A DNA stretch of 64,000 nucleotides from Roseiarcus sp963765375 (GTDB lineage: Bacteria; Pseudomonadota; Alphaproteobacteria; Rhizobiales; Beijerinckiaceae). Below the pieces are notes generated by a model. That model had not been told where the DNA came from. It did no database searches and saw only the letters and a program-made list of their open reading frames with translations. The stretch covers positions 62,001 through 126,000 of the forward strand of contig CAVXVZ010000011.1 of assembly GCA_963765375.1 (NCBI GenBank), written 5' to 3'. Position 1 is the first letter of the stretch; every line of letters begins with the position of its first letter. The translations under genes and the position numbers were made by a program. Positions 35,149 through 44,463 of the stretch are shown here, one piece after another.

Positions 35149-36516
35149 ATGAGCGAGCACACCAAATATCTCATGGGCGAGGGCAAGATTCCGCACGCCT
35201 GGTACAACATCGTCGCCGACCTGCCGTCTCCGCCGCCCCCTGTGCTCCATCCCGGAACCGGCAAGCCGGTCGGCCCGGCCGATCTCAGCCCCCTCTTTCC
35301 GATGGCCCTCATCGGCCAGGAGGTGAGCGGCGAGCGGCATGTGGAAATCCCAACGCCGGTTCGCGACATCTACCGGATGTGGCGCCCGACCCCGCTCTAT
35401 CGCGCCCGGCGGCTCGAGAAGGCGCTCGGAACCACGGCCCGCATATTCTACAAATACGAAGGCGTCAGTCCCGCCGGCAGCCACAAGCCCAATACCGCGG
35501 TGCCCCAGGCCTTCTACAACAAGGAGGAGGGCGTCAGTAAGCTTTCGACCGAGACGGGGGCGGGGCAATGGGGGTCGTCGCTGGCTTTCGCCGGAGCGCT
35601 GTTCGGCCTCGAAGTCAAGGTCTACATGGTCAGGGTCTCCTACGATCAGAAGCCTTACCGCCGGGCGCTGATGGAGACCTATGGCGCGAAATGCGTCGCG
35701 AGCCCGAGCAATGAGACCGACTCCGGCAAGGCGATCCTGAAAGCGCATCCGGATTCGCCGGGCAGCCTCGGGATTGCGATTTCGGAGGCGGTGGAGGTCG
35801 CGGCCAAGAACCCCGACACCAAATACGCTCTGGGCAGCGTGCTCAATCACGTGCTGATGCATCAGACGGTCATCGGCCTCGAGGCGATCGAGCAGATGGA
35901 GGACGCCGACGCCTACCCGGATGTCGTCATCGGTTGCGCCGGCGGCGGCTCGAACTTCGCCGGGATCGCCTTCCCGTTCATCGGCAAGGCGTTGCGCGAC
36001 AAGAAAGCCATGCGGGCGATCGCGGTCGAACCGGCGGCGTGCCCGTCGCTGACGCGGGGCAAATACGCGTTCGATTTCGGCGACACCGGGCATCTGACCC
36101 CGCTTGTCAAGATGCACACGCTCGGCTCGGAATTTATCCCGCCCGGTTTCCACGCCGGGGGCTTGCGTTATCACGGCATGGCGCCCCTGGTCAGCCACCT
36201 GAAGGAGCTCGGGCTCATCGAGGCGCGGGCCTATCACCAGAACCCCTGCTTCGAGGCCGGCGTCCAGTTCGCCCGCCACGAGGGGATCGTTCCCGCTCCC
36301 GAAACGACCCACGCGATCCGCGCGGCGATCGACGAGGCCCTGAAAGCGCGGGAAGAGGGCAAGTCGCCGACGATTCTGTTCAATCTCAGTGGCCACGGCC
36401 ATTTCGACATGCAGGCCTACACCGACTATTTCGCCGGCAAGCTCGAGGACCAGGATTACGATCCGAAGGCGCTCGAGGCGTCGCTCGCGCATTTGCCGAA
36501 GGTGGCGGCGGAGTAG
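35149..36516 (+). CDS. tryptophan synthase beta-like protein (TrpB2)
   Basis: A 455-residue PLP enzyme, about 50 residues longer than ordinary TrpB. The PLP Lys is K113 in AGSHKPNTA, and the phosphate-binding loop is GCAGGGSNF (about 265-273). Length and the N-terminal extension point to the TrpB2 group, which acts without TrpA and condenses free indole with serine. No trpA or other trp gene is nearby. GGGAGG precedes the ATG. Confidence 0.9.
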   Translation: MSEHTKYLMGEGKIPHAWYNIVADLPSPPPPVLHPGTGKPVGPADLSPLFPMALIGQEVSGERHVEIPTPVRDIYRMWRPTPLYRARRLEKALGTTARIFYKYEGVSPAGSHKPNTAVPQAFYNKEEGVSKLSTETGAGQWGSSLAFAGALFGLEVKVYMVRVSYDQKPYRRALMETYGAKCVASPSNETDSGKAILKAHPDSPGSLGIAISEAVEVAAKNPDTKYALGSVLNHVLMHQTVIGLEAIEQMEDADAYPDVVIGCAGGGSNFAGIAFPFIGKALRDKKAMRAIAVEPAACPSLTRGKYAFDFGDTGHLTPLVKMHTLGSEFIPPGFHAGGLRYHGMAPLVSHLKELGLIEARAYHQNPCFEAGVQFARHEGIVPAPETTHAIRAAIDEALKAREEGKSPTILFNLSGHGHFDMQAYTDYFAGKLEDQDYDPKALEASLAHLPKVAAE

Positions 36517-36620
36517 CGGCTTCGAGCGGCCCTGCAGGGCCGGGTCGGCGACCCGGCCTCGGCGCCGTCGGCGGCCGCGCCCTACAGCCGGCGCCGCTGG
36601 CCACCGGTCCTATGGATCTT

Positions 36621-37037
36621 TCACCCCATGGCGAAATTCCACAGCGAGCGCCAGACGCAGCGCTTCGACGGATTCTTGAACGCCACGGGGTCGAAATAGG
36701 CGAGGTGGCCGGTCGATCCGTCGTCCGGCCAGCGGAAGCCGACCTCGACCCTGCCGCCCTTGTTGGTGACGAACTGCTCGACCGGGCCGGGATCGTCGGC
36801 CGCCGCTACTGTGGGGCCGAGGCGGCCGGTCGCCCCATCCTGATAGCGCCAGATCCGGCCGTCGGAGGTGGTCACACGCACCAGGCGGGCGGATTCGTCG
36901 TAGGCGACCACGAGCGGCCCGAGCTTGCCCTGGCCCTTGTAGTCGCATTGTCGCGTTACCGGCCCCGCCGCGACGGCCGCAGTTGAAGACGCGATAAGCG
37001 CGGCGAAAACGGCAGGGACGAGACGGGTGCGGGGCAT
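36621..37037 (-). CDS. secreted hypothetical protein
   Basis: A 138-residue protein with a signal peptide (residues 1 to about 24, ending AVAAG). The mature part contains QCDYKGQGKLGPLVVAYDE and a C-terminal CVWRSLWNF. I do not recognise the family; the beta-rich pattern suggests a small periplasmic domain. ATG at 37037 fits the signal peptide best, while an ATG at 37064 gives a longer leader. Neither has a good ribosome binding site. Confidence 0.6.
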   Translation of the reverse strand: MPRTRLVPAVFAALIASSTAAVAAGPVTRQCDYKGQGKLGPLVVAYDESARLVRVTTSDGRIWRYQDGATGRLGPTVAAADDPGPVEQFVTNKGGRVEVGFRWPDDGSTGHLAYFDPVAFKNPSKRCVWRSLWNFAMG

Positions 37038-37265
37038 GCTGATCGTGACCGCTCGGACGCTCATTTTGGAACGATGATCTGCGTCATTATCATGCGCCAA
37101 GGCGTTTGCGCACCCGGCTATGGCGCGAATGAGGCGAAAATTTTGCCCTTCATCGCGCCGCGAGGATTCCATTTTCCGTGGCGGGAGGTCCGGGTTGCAA
37201 TGGCGCCTCAACCTGCTATCAAGCCGCGCGCCCGACCCTTGCGGCGACTTCCAGAAGGTTAATTC

Positions 37266-37814
37266 ATGCTTGCATTCAGCCGACGCGCCGCGCTCTGGCT
37301 TCCTCTTATCGCCGTTTCCGCCGCCTGGGCCGCGGAGGATCCCGCCAATACGGTCATTCTGACGACCAAGCACGGCAAGGTCGTCATCCGTCTGCGCCCC
37401 GACTGGGCGCCCAAGCATGTCGCGCAGATCGAAACCTTGGTGAAGCAGAAGTTCTACGACGGCATCGTGTTCCATCGCGTCATTCCCGGCTTCATGGCCC
37501 AGACCGGCGATCCGACCGGCACGGGCACGGGCGGCTCCAGCCTTCCGAACCTGCCGGCCGAATTCAACGCGACCCACTTCAAGCGAGGCATCCTCGGCAT
37601 GGCGCGTTCGGAGGACCCGGACTCCGCCAATTCGCAGTTCTTCATCACGACCGCCGATGCGGATTTCCTCGACGGCAAATATACCGCTTTCGGCGAGGTC
37701 ACATCGGGAATGGACGTCGTCGACAAGATCAAGGCCGGCACCCAGGAAAACAATGGCGCGGTCACGAACCCCGACAAGATCGTGACCATGCGCATGGCGC
37801 CCGAAGCGAAGTGA
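37266..37814 (+). CDS. periplasmic peptidyl-prolyl cis-trans isomerase (cyclophilin)
   Basis: A 182-residue cyclophilin with a signal peptide (1 to about 22, SAAWAAED). The catalytic segments are present: FHRVIPGFMAQTGDPTGTG and the ANSQFFITTADADFLDGKYTAFG block. It catalyses prolyl isomerisation of exported proteins. A second cyclophilin without signal peptide follows 15 bases later, giving a periplasmic-cytoplasmic pair in one operon. AGAAGG precedes the ATG. Confidence 0.92.
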   Translation: MLAFSRRAALWLPLIAVSAAWAAEDPANTVILTTKHGKVVIRLRPDWAPKHVAQIETLVKQKFYDGIVFHRVIPGFMAQTGDPTGTGTGGSSLPNLPAEFNATHFKRGILGMARSEDPDSANSQFFITTADADFLDGKYTAFGEVTSGMDVVDKIKAGTQENNGAVTNPDKIVTMRMAPEAK

Positions 37815-37829
37815 CGAGGAGCGGCGATA

Positions 37830-38284
37830 TGGCGAATGCAGGCGACACGCTGACCCTCGAGACCAGCAAAGGCCCGGTGGTGATCGAAATGAACCCCGCG
37901 CTCGCGCCGGGCCACGTCGCGCACATCAAGCGCCTCGTCTCGGAGGGTTTCTACGACGGCATCGTCTTTCACCGGGTGATCGACGGCTTCATGGCCCAGA
38001 CCGGCTGCCCGCGCGGGAACGGGAGCGGCGGGTCGAAATATCCCGACCTCAAGGCCGAGTTCAACGCCGAGCCGCACGTCCGGGGCACGGTGTCGATGGC
38101 CCGCGCCTCGAGTTCGGATTCGGCCAATTCGCAGTTCTTCATCTGCTTTGGCGACGCCCGCTTTCTCGACCGGCAATATACGGCATGGGGCAAGGTCGTC
38201 TCGGGCATGGAGAACGTGGACAAGATCAAGCGCGGCGAGCCCGTCCGCGACCCCGACAGGATCGTGAAGGCGACGCTGAGCTGA
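37830..38284 (+). CDS. ppiB: cytoplasmic peptidyl-prolyl cis-trans isomerase (cyclophilin)
   Basis: A 151-residue cyclophilin. The FHRVIDGFMAQTG catalytic strand and the SANSQFFICFGDARFLDRQYTAWG segment are clear. There is no signal peptide, so it acts in the cytoplasm. GAGGAG precedes the ATG at 37830. It is the second gene of a pair with the exported cyclophilin. Longer upstream frames belong to the shadow of the preceding gene and are not used. Confidence 0.92.
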
Positions 38285-38302
38285 GGGCGGCGACCCCAAC
38301 CG

Positions 38303-38412
38303 CCTCGTCCTGAGGCCCCCCGAAGGGGTCTCGAAGGACGATCCAATATGCGCGGCGCGGAGCTCGAGGATGCTTCGAGACGCGAGGCTTCGCCTCGCTC
38401 CTCAGCATGAGG
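38303..38412. repeat. extragenic palindromic repeat (about 110 bases)
   Basis: The ends CCTCGTCCTGAGG and (inverted) CCTCATGCTGAGG, and the inner GTCTCGAAG blocks, form imperfect inverted arms. Nested hairpins CCCCGAAGGGG and GCGAGGCTTCGCCTCGC lie inside. This matches a repeat type that I know to be widespread in Hyphomicrobiales intergenic regions. It separates ppiB from queA. Confidence 0.8.
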
Positions 38413-38419
38413 GCGAGTG

Positions 38420-38439
38420 TTCTCCCGCGATCGGGAGAA
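38420..38439. repeat. short palindrome before queA
   Basis: TTCTCCCG and its inverse flank the four bases CGAT. It is related to the palindrome at 21145-21168. It lies about 16 bases before the queA start, and its GGGAGAA arm may double as part of the ribosome binding region. Confidence 0.6.
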
Positions 38440-38454
38440 GGCCTTGAGATTTCC

Positions 38455-39561
38455 ATGCGCGTCGACGATTTCGATTTCGCTCTCCCGCCCGAATGCATCG
38501 CGCTTCATCCGGCCGATCCCCGGGACAGCGCGCGGATGCTCGTCGTCGACGCGGTGGGCGGGCTCGTGGATTCCCACGTGCGCCAATTGCCTGACTTCCT
38601 GCGCCCCGGCGACGCGCTGGTCGTGAACGACACCAAGGTCATCCCGGCTCGGCTCGAAGGCGTCCGGGTCAGGGGCGAGGCTTCCGCTTCCATCGAGGCG
38701 ACGCTGATCGAGCGCGTCGACGATTGCCGCTGGCGGGCGCTCGTGCGCCCGGCAAAGAGGCTCAAAGTCGGGGAGCGCATCCGCTTCGGCGAGGCGAGCG
38801 AGAGCATGGCCTGCCTTCTGGCCGCGCTCGACGCGGAGGTCGAGGACAGGGGCGAGGCGGGCGAAGTTCTGCTGCGCTTTCACTTTGCCGGAGCGGCGCT
38901 GGATGAGGCGATCGAGCGGCTCGGCGCGCCTCCCTTGCCGCCCTACATCGCCTCTCGCCGCGCGTTGTCCTCAAGCGACCGCGCGGACTATCAGACCATG
39001 TTCGCGGCCAAATCCGGAGCGGTCGCGGCGCCGACGGCGGGGCTGCATTTCACTCCGGCGCTGGTTCGGCGCCTGATCGACCGCGGCGTTGGGCTTCATC
39101 GGGTGACGCTGCACGTCGGCGCCGGGACTTTCGCGCCCGTCAGGGTCGAGGATACGCGCGACCACAGGATGCATTCCGAGTGGGGCTCGATCGACGCCGC
39201 GGCCGCCGGAGCGCTGAACGCGGTGCGGGAGCGTGGAGGCCGGGTTGTCTGCGTCGGCACCACCTCCGCGCGCATCGTCGAGAGCGCCGCCGACGAGAAC
39301 GGGCGGCTTCAACCCCTGGCCGGTCAAACGGATATTTTCATCACCCCCGGATACCGGTTTCGCTGCGTGGACGCGCTGCTCACCAACTTTCATTTGCCGC
39401 GATCGACGCTGTTCATGCTCGTTTCGGCTTTCAGCGGCCTTGAGACCATGCGTGCGGCCTATGCGCACGCCGTTCGGGCGGGCTATCGCTTTTTTTCGTA
39501 TGGCGACGCCTGCCTCTTGTTCCGCGCCGCCTCCGCAAACGCCTCCGGCGAGCGCCCGTGA
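38455..39561 (+). CDS. queA: S-adenosylmethionine:tRNA ribosyltransferase-isomerase
   Basis: A 368-residue QueA that adds the epoxycyclopentane ring to preQ1 in tRNA during queuosine synthesis. The N-terminal DFDFALPPECIALHPADPRD, the VVNDTKVIPARL segment and the GAVAAPTAGLHFT motif with the GAGTFAPVR block are diagnostic. The start at 38455 fits the family N-terminus. The stop overlaps the tgt start (GTG) by 4 bp, so both queuosine steps are co-translated. Confidence 0.94.
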   Translation: MRVDDFDFALPPECIALHPADPRDSARMLVVDAVGGLVDSHVRQLPDFLRPGDALVVNDTKVIPARLEGVRVRGEASASIEATLIERVDDCRWRALVRPAKRLKVGERIRFGEASESMACLLAALDAEVEDRGEAGEVLLRFHFAGAALDEAIERLGAPPLPPYIASRRALSSSDRADYQTMFAAKSGAVAAPTAGLHFTPALVRRLIDRGVGLHRVTLHVGAGTFAPVRVEDTRDHRMHSEWGSIDAAAAGALNAVRERGGRVVCVGTTSARIVESAADENGRLQPLAGQTDIFITPGYRFRCVDALLTNFHLPRSTLFMLVSAFSGLETMRAAYAHAVRAGYRFFSYGDACLLFRAASANASGERP

Positions 39562-40688
39562 CCGCGGAATTTGCTTTCGCCGTGCAGGCGACCGACGGGC
39601 AAGCGCGTCTCGGCGCCGTCTCCACGCCGCGCGGCGTCATTCGCACGCCCGCCTTCATGCCGGTCGGCACCGCCGCGACGGTGAAGGCCATGACCCCGGA
39701 CGCGGTGAGGGCGCTCGGCTACGATGTCGTGCTCTGCAACACCTACCATCTGATGCTGGCGCCCGGAGCGGAGCGGATCGCCGCCCTCGGCGGCCTGCAC
39801 CGGTTCATGAACTGGCCGCATCCGATCCTGACCGATTCCGGGGGCTTCCAGGTGATGAGCCTCGCCCGACTGCGCAAGCTCAGCGAGCGCGGCGTGGTCT
39901 TCCAGTCGCATATCGACGGCTCGCGGCATGAGCTCACGCCGGAGCGGTCGATGGAGGTCCAGCGCCTCCTGGGCTCGGACATCCAGATGCAGCTCGACGA
40001 ATGCGTGAGGCTGCCCGTCTCGCACGACGAGGCTGAGCGGGCCATGCGGCTCTCGCTCAGATGGGCCGAGCGGTCGAAGGACGCTTTTGGCGAGCAGCCG
40101 GGCAGGGCGATTTTCGGCATCGTTCATGGCGGGACGGAGAAGGACCTTCGCCTCTTCAGCGCCAAGGGACTCGTCGAAACGGGCTTTGACGGCTACGCGA
40201 TCGGAGGACTCGCGGTCGGCGAACCGCAGGCGGCGATGCTCGACACGATCGACATCGTCATCCCGCACCTCCCTTTGGACCGGCCCCGCTATCTGATGGG
40301 CGTGGGAACGCCCGACGATCTCCTCACGTCACTGAGGCGCGGCGTCGACATGTTCGATTGCGTGCTGCCGACGCGCGCGGGAAGGCATGGGCTCGTCTTC
40401 ACCCGCCGCGGGCGCCTCAACCTGCGCAACGCGCGCTTCGCCGACGATGCGCGTCCGGTCGACCCGCTGTCGTCGTCGCCGATGGCGCGCGACTATTCGC
40501 GCGCCTATTGGCGGCACCTGGCGAAATCAGGCGAGATCCTGGCGATGATGGGGCTGACCGAGATCAACCTCGCCTATTATCACGACCTCATGTCCGGCGC
40601 CCGGCAGGCGATCGGCGAAGGGCGGCTTGATGCATATATAACCGAAACGCAACGAAATTGGGCGCAGGGCGAGGCCGAGGGCGGCTGA
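39558..40688 (+). CDS. tgt: tRNA-guanine transglycosylase lacking the zinc site
   Basis: A 376-residue TGT that exchanges G34 for preQ1 in tRNAs with GUN anticodons. Active-site features are intact: DSGGFQVMSL with the first catalytic Asp, the GGLAVGEP specificity loop, and DCVLPTRAGRHG with the nucleophile Asp. The usual zinc motif CxCxxC plus His is absent: the stretch reads DPLSSSPMARDYS, with Ser, Ser and Ala at the Cys positions, and the His position is Ile (LTEINLAYY). The flanking sequence aligns without gaps to known TGTs. The start is GTG, overlapping queA. Confidence 0.92.
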   Translation: MTAEFAFAVQATDGQARLGAVSTPRGVIRTPAFMPVGTAATVKAMTPDAVRALGYDVVLCNTYHLMLAPGAERIAALGGLHRFMNWPHPILTDSGGFQVMSLARLRKLSERGVVFQSHIDGSRHELTPERSMEVQRLLGSDIQMQLDECVRLPVSHDEAERAMRLSLRWAERSKDAFGEQPGRAIFGIVHGGTEKDLRLFSAKGLVETGFDGYAIGGLAVGEPQAAMLDTIDIVIPHLPLDRPRYLMGVGTPDDLLTSLRRGVDMFDCVLPTRAGRHGLVFTRRGRLNLRNARFADDARPVDPLSSSPMARDYSRAYWRHLAKSGEILAMMGLTEINLAYYHDLMSGARQAIGEGRLDAYITETQRNWAQGEAEGG

Positions 40689-41216
40689 CAAAGATTTCGG
40701 ACTTTCAACCGGCGACGGGCGAGGTTTGCCGGGCCGGCCGGACTCAATTCTGGCGCGAATGTCTTTGATCCGCCGGCGCCATTCCATCGCGGGGTAGAAG
40801 ACCTCAGCGCCAAAACACAAGGGGCGAGACGCCTTTTCGGCGGCCCGCCCCTTTTTTCCGTCCTTGCGGTGCGCTTCGAAATCCCGATTATTTTGTTTTA
40901 TTTTCCGTCCGTGACTCTGGGCGGCTCAAGACTATCGAACGCTTTGTCCTCCCACAGACCCTGCGGCGTCCGGCGCCAAACATTTTGGCAGCGGCCTCCT
41001 TTTGGCGAGCCATTGCTAGTCCAAATTTCTGCCCCTGTCACGCGCCTGAGCGGCCCTGCCATGCATATTTTTTCTGGCTTCGTTCATTTTGGTCAATTGT
41101 GCAGCGGCGGATGCAAAAGTGCTGTGCGTCCGGCCCGTCGCCAGGCTCCCGTCGGCTTTCATCGGTAGCCGGGATGACGTAAGAACCCGGATCGATGCTC
41201 CGGCAATGGAGGCAAA
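40689..41216. other. intergenic region between tgt and eno
   Basis: A 528-base stretch with a rho-independent terminator (40821-40857) and otherwise only short frames. The part from 40860 to 41210 is moderately AT-rich and likely carries the eno promoter, though I cannot fix -35/-10 boxes. An AATGGAGG ribosome binding site lies just before eno. Confidence 0.6.
40821..40857 (+). terminator. rho-independent terminator after tgt
   Basis: GGGGCG pairs with CGCCCC, with an inner GCC/GGC step around a TTTTC loop. Six T residues follow directly. It lies about 130 bases after the tgt stop and most likely ends the queA-tgt transcript. Confidence 0.75.
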
Positions 41217-42497
41217 ATGACCGCGATCGTCAACGTCGTCGCCCGCGAAATCCTCGACAGCCGGGGCAATCCGACGGTTGAGGTGGATGTCGTCCTGGAA
41301 GACGGCTCGATGGGCCGCGCCGCGGTTCCATCCGGCGCGTCGACGGGAACGCGCGAGGCGGTCGAGCTGCGCGACGGCGACAAAGGCCGCTTCGGCGGCA
41401 AGGGCGTTCTCAAGGCGGTCGAGGCGGTCAACCGCGAGATTTTCGACGCCGTCTCGGGCCTCGAGGCCGAGGACCAGCTCAAGATCGACGAAACGATGAT
41501 CGCCCTCGACGGCACGAAGAACAAGTCGAAGCTCGGCGCCAATGCGATCCTCGGCGTCTCGCTCGCCGTCGCCAAGGCGGCGGCGGAGGCTTCGGGCCTG
41601 CCGCTCTATCGCTACGTCGGCGGAACGATGGCCAGGGTCCTGCCGACGCCGCAGATGAACGTCGTCAACGGCGGCGTGCACGCCGACAATCCGATCGACT
41701 TTCAGGAGTTCATGATCATGCCGGTCGGCGCGCCCTCGCTGGCCGAGGCGGTGCGCTGGGGCGCGGAGACGTTTCACGCGCTCAAAAGCGCGCTGAAGAA
41801 GGCCGGGCACAACACCAACGTCGGCGACGAGGGCGGCTTCGCCCCCAACCTGCCTTCGGCGGAGGCGGCGCTCGACTTCTGCGTCAAGGCGATCGAGGCG
41901 GCCGGATTCAAGCCCGGCGCCGATATCGCGCTCGCCCTCGATCCCGCGGCGTCCGAATTCTTCAAGGACGGCGCTTACGTCTATTCCGGCGAAGGCCTGA
42001 CGCGCTCGGTCGAGCAGCAGGTCGACTATCTCGCCAAGCTCGCCGGCGCCTATCCGATCCTGTCGATCGAGGACGGCATGGCCGAGCAGGACTGGGCCGG
42101 CTGGAAGCTCCTCACCGAGAAGATCGGAACGAAGATCCAGCTCGTCGGCGACGACATCTTCGTCACCAACACGGAGATCCTGAGCCGGGGCATCAAGGAA
42201 GGCGTCTGCAATTCGATCCTGATCAAGGTGAACCAGATTGGCTCGCTCACCGAGACGCTCGCCGCCGTCGATATGGCGCAGCGGGCAGGGTACACCGCGG
42301 TGATGTCGCACCGCTCGGGCGAGACCGAGGATTCGACGATCGCCGATCTCGCGGTCGCGACCAATTGCGGACAGATCAAGACCGGCTCGCTCTCGCGGTC
42401 GGATCGCCTCGCCAAATACAACCAATTGATCCGGATCGAGGAGGAGCTCGGCGATCAGGCCCGTTTCGCCGGCCGCGCGGCGGTCAAGGCGAGTTAG
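41217..42497 (+). CDS. eno: enolase
   Basis: A 426-residue glycolytic enzyme that converts 2-phosphoglycerate to phosphoenolpyruvate. Hallmarks are the N-terminal AREILDSRGNPTVEVDV, the PSGASTGTREAVELRD loop, the SIEDGMAEQDW and the SHRSGETEDSTIADLAV active-site segments. Length is normal. GGAGG precedes the ATG. A FtsB/DivIC-like gene follows, the usual neighbour in alphaproteobacteria before the pyruvate dehydrogenase genes, which are not seen here. Confidence 0.97.
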   Translation: MTAIVNVVAREILDSRGNPTVEVDVVLEDGSMGRAAVPSGASTGTREAVELRDGDKGRFGGKGVLKAVEAVNREIFDAVSGLEAEDQLKIDETMIALDGTKNKSKLGANAILGVSLAVAKAAAEASGLPLYRYVGGTMARVLPTPQMNVVNGGVHADNPIDFQEFMIMPVGAPSLAEAVRWGAETFHALKSALKKAGHNTNVGDEGGFAPNLPSAEAALDFCVKAIEAAGFKPGADIALALDPAASEFFKDGAYVYSGEGLTRSVEQQVDYLAKLAGAYPILSIEDGMAEQDWAGWKLLTEKIGTKIQLVGDDIFVTNTEILSRGIKEGVCNSILIKVNQIGSLTETLAAVDMAQRAGYTAVMSHRSGETEDSTIADLAVATNCGQIKTGSLSRSDRLAKYNQLIRIEEELGDQARFAGRAAVKAS

Positions 42498-42545
42498 GGA
42501 GAGGCCGGTAACTTCGCCTTAACGCTGCCGCCGCAGGATCGGCGG

Positions 42546-42872
42546 ATGGTTGTAAGGACGCGCCTGCGCAGGATCGTGACGCCGATCGCCTTCTACCTCG
42601 TGCTGGGGGTCACGAGCGGCTACCTCGTCTGGGGCGCCTCGAACGGCGAGCACGGGCTCAAGGCCAAGGTCAAGTTCGACGCCCAGGCGATCGAGCTTCA
42701 GGGGCAACTCGCCGCGCTGAAGGACGAGCACGCCCGCTGGCAAGCGCGCGTCGCCGGCCTCAGGCCGGAAAGCGTCGACAGGGATCTCCTGGACGAAGAG
42801 GCCCACGCGCTGCTCGATCGCGTCGCCAAGGACGAGGTCGTCATTTTCACCGCGCCGCAGCCGGCGCGCTGA
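42546..42872 (+). CDS. septum formation initiator family protein (FtsB/DivIC)
   Basis: A 108-residue bitopic membrane protein. The membrane helix is at about 12-30 (IAFYLVLGVTSGYLVW) and a coiled coil follows (about 45-75, ELQGQLAALKDEHARW). FtsB/DivIC proteins link early and late division proteins in the divisome. The position right after eno is conserved. The C-terminal region (DEEAHALLDRVAKDEVVIF) matches the family pattern. Confidence 0.85.
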   Translation: MVVRTRLRRIVTPIAFYLVLGVTSGYLVWGASNGEHGLKAKVKFDAQAIELQGQLAALKDEHARWQARVAGLRPESVDRDLLDEEAHALLDRVAKDEVVIFTAPQPAR

Positions 42873-42927
42873 GACGCGCCGGCATTGAGGCCGGGCCGGG
42901 TCGCCTCGGCGCAGCTTTTTCTCGACC

Positions 42928-44463
42928 CTACAGCGTAACCTCGAAATAGTTGGGGTCGATCGCTACGTTTTCCGGCCGATCGGCCGGTTCCTGATCTGTC
43001 CGGAAGAGCATCCCGGGGACCTTCTTCTCCAGCGCGGCGATCAGGTCGGGCAGCGGCATGCTGCCCCAGCGCTTCTTCTTCGCTTCCACCTCGTCCACGG
43101 GAATGATCGCTGCCTTCAGCCCGTCCATCTGGTCGACGCCGTGCTGCTTGAGCGTGGCGTTGTGGCTGCCGTGATGGCCGACCTTGTAGAAGATCGTGCG
43201 TTTGAGCAGGTCCGGGCCTGTGAGCTTCACGCCGCCGGAGTTGCAAGTCCAGGCCTGCCAGGACTCCCAGTTGCCGACCTGCGCGTCGGCGGCGAACAGG
43301 AGCACGTCGCCCTTGCCGGGGTCGCCGAGCTCGAGCGCGAGCACGAGGCTCGTGTTGTTGGTGTAGCTTTGCAGCGCGAGCGCCAGATCCGTCGCGGAGC
43401 CGAGCCATTCGCCGTCGATCCGCCGCCAGTCGGCGCCGGCGACGTAGTTGTCCTGGAAGAATTGGTCGATCGCCCGCCAATCATCTCCGTCGTCGGCTGG
43501 CTTGTTGACAATCGCGGGCCGGCCCCTGGCGTCCAGCGGGATGGTCACGCGCGGGTGGAACGGGGCGGCCTTATCCTCCGGGTCCTCATTCTGGCCGTCG
43601 AGAGCCTGAAGTTTGTTCAATGCCGCGACCACTCCCAGAGGCAGCGCTCCCCCGCCGTTCATCGCGAGGCCATAGGTCTCGGGATTCGACGTCGACGGAT
43701 TGATCTTGCGAATGAGCTTTGGGTCGTGCGGCGGTCCCAATGCGTAGATGCGGGCGTCGGCGTCCGGGATCTCGAACGGCGCATCGGTCGGGCGGCAGAG
43801 CCGCACGTTGCCCCGCGCCTTCACCTTGTCGAACGCCGCTCTTGTGCTTCCGCTGGACGAGGCGGCCGCGCCGAGAGGGATCAGCGCAATGTCTTCCAGC
43901 GCCTCGGCGGTCGCTCCGTCGTCGACCGCGCGCAGCGCGCTCGCGCAGGCCTTGAGCTTATCTTTCGCAGCGCCGAGCTCCGCGCGGAGCTGATTGGCGA
44001 GGTCGTCCTTCGGGTCCTCGGTCCAGGCGACCCAGACCGCGCCGACCGCGAGCTTGGCGAAGGAGTCCGGGGCCTGGGTGAAGCCGGACAGATGGTCCCA
44101 ATGCTCGTGCGTTATCGCGAGGACGTCGACCTTATCCTGAGTGTCGCTGACCAGATTCTCCATCACCCGGGTCATGGTCTTCACGGCGTCCGGCGTCCCG
44201 AGAACGACTCCGCAATCGATCATCAGCTTGAAATCCTCGTGGCCAGACCGCTTCACGCGGACGAGGATGCAGTCGCCGAGTCCCTGACGATAGACGCGCA
44301 CCGTGACGCGGCCACCGTTCGCATCGTGAGCGGAGGCGGGCGCATGAGTCTCGGCAGAGGCGTTCGAGCGATGCAGCGCCGGGCCCGGCGGCGTGGTCTT
44401 CGTCCCCGTCTTGCGCGGCTTTCTCGGCGCCTTGGCCGGAGCCCGTTTCGACGCCGCCCTCAT
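42928..44463 (-). CDS. metallo-beta-lactamase-fold hydrolase partnered with a dual protease
   Basis: A 511-residue protein. The first 50 residues are Lys/Pro-rich and disordered. The MBL fold starts near 52 with VTVRVYRQGLGDCILVR, then LMIDCG, and the zinc motif H119-x-H121-x-D123-H124 (THEHWDH). Further metal-ligand candidates are the Asp in FAADAQ and the His in VGHHGSHN. The pattern resembles ComEC/Rec2-type extracytoplasmic MBL domains but lacks membrane helices. Insertions of about 150 residues separate the motifs. It overlaps the upstream protease gene by 4 bp, so the two proteins are probably made together. The substrate is unknown. Confidence 0.83.
   Translation of the reverse strand: MRAASKRAPAKAPRKPRKTGTKTTPPGPALHRSNASAETHAPASAHDANGGRVTVRVYRQGLGDCILVRVKRSGHEDFKLMIDCGVVLGTPDAVKTMTRVMENLVSDTQDKVDVLAITHEHWDHLSGFTQAPDSFAKLAVGAVWVAWTEDPKDDLANQLRAELGAAKDKLKACASALRAVDDGATAEALEDIALIPLGAAASSSGSTRAAFDKVKARGNVRLCRPTDAPFEIPDADARIYALGPPHDPKLIRKINPSTSNPETYGLAMNGGGALPLGVVAALNKLQALDGQNEDPEDKAAPFHPRVTIPLDARGRPAIVNKPADDGDDWRAIDQFFQDNYVAGADWRRIDGEWLGSATDLALALQSYTNNTSLVLALELGDPGKGDVLLFAADAQVGNWESWQAWTCNSGGVKLTGPDLLKRTIFYKVGHHGSHNATLKQHGVDQMDGLKAAIIPVDEVEAKKKRWGSMPLPDLIAALEKKVPGMLFRTDQEPADRPENVAIDPNYFEVTL

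Noticed and set aside
36517..36620. GC-rich hairpins after trpB2 as a terminator
   Set aside because: Palindromes are present (GGCCCTGCAGGGCC) but no T-run follows; cannot be supported as rho-independent.
42873..42927. Possible bidirectional terminator between the FtsB/DivIC-like gene and the MBL-hydrolase gene
   Set aside because: A CTTTTT run is there, but the stem before it is weak and ambiguous.
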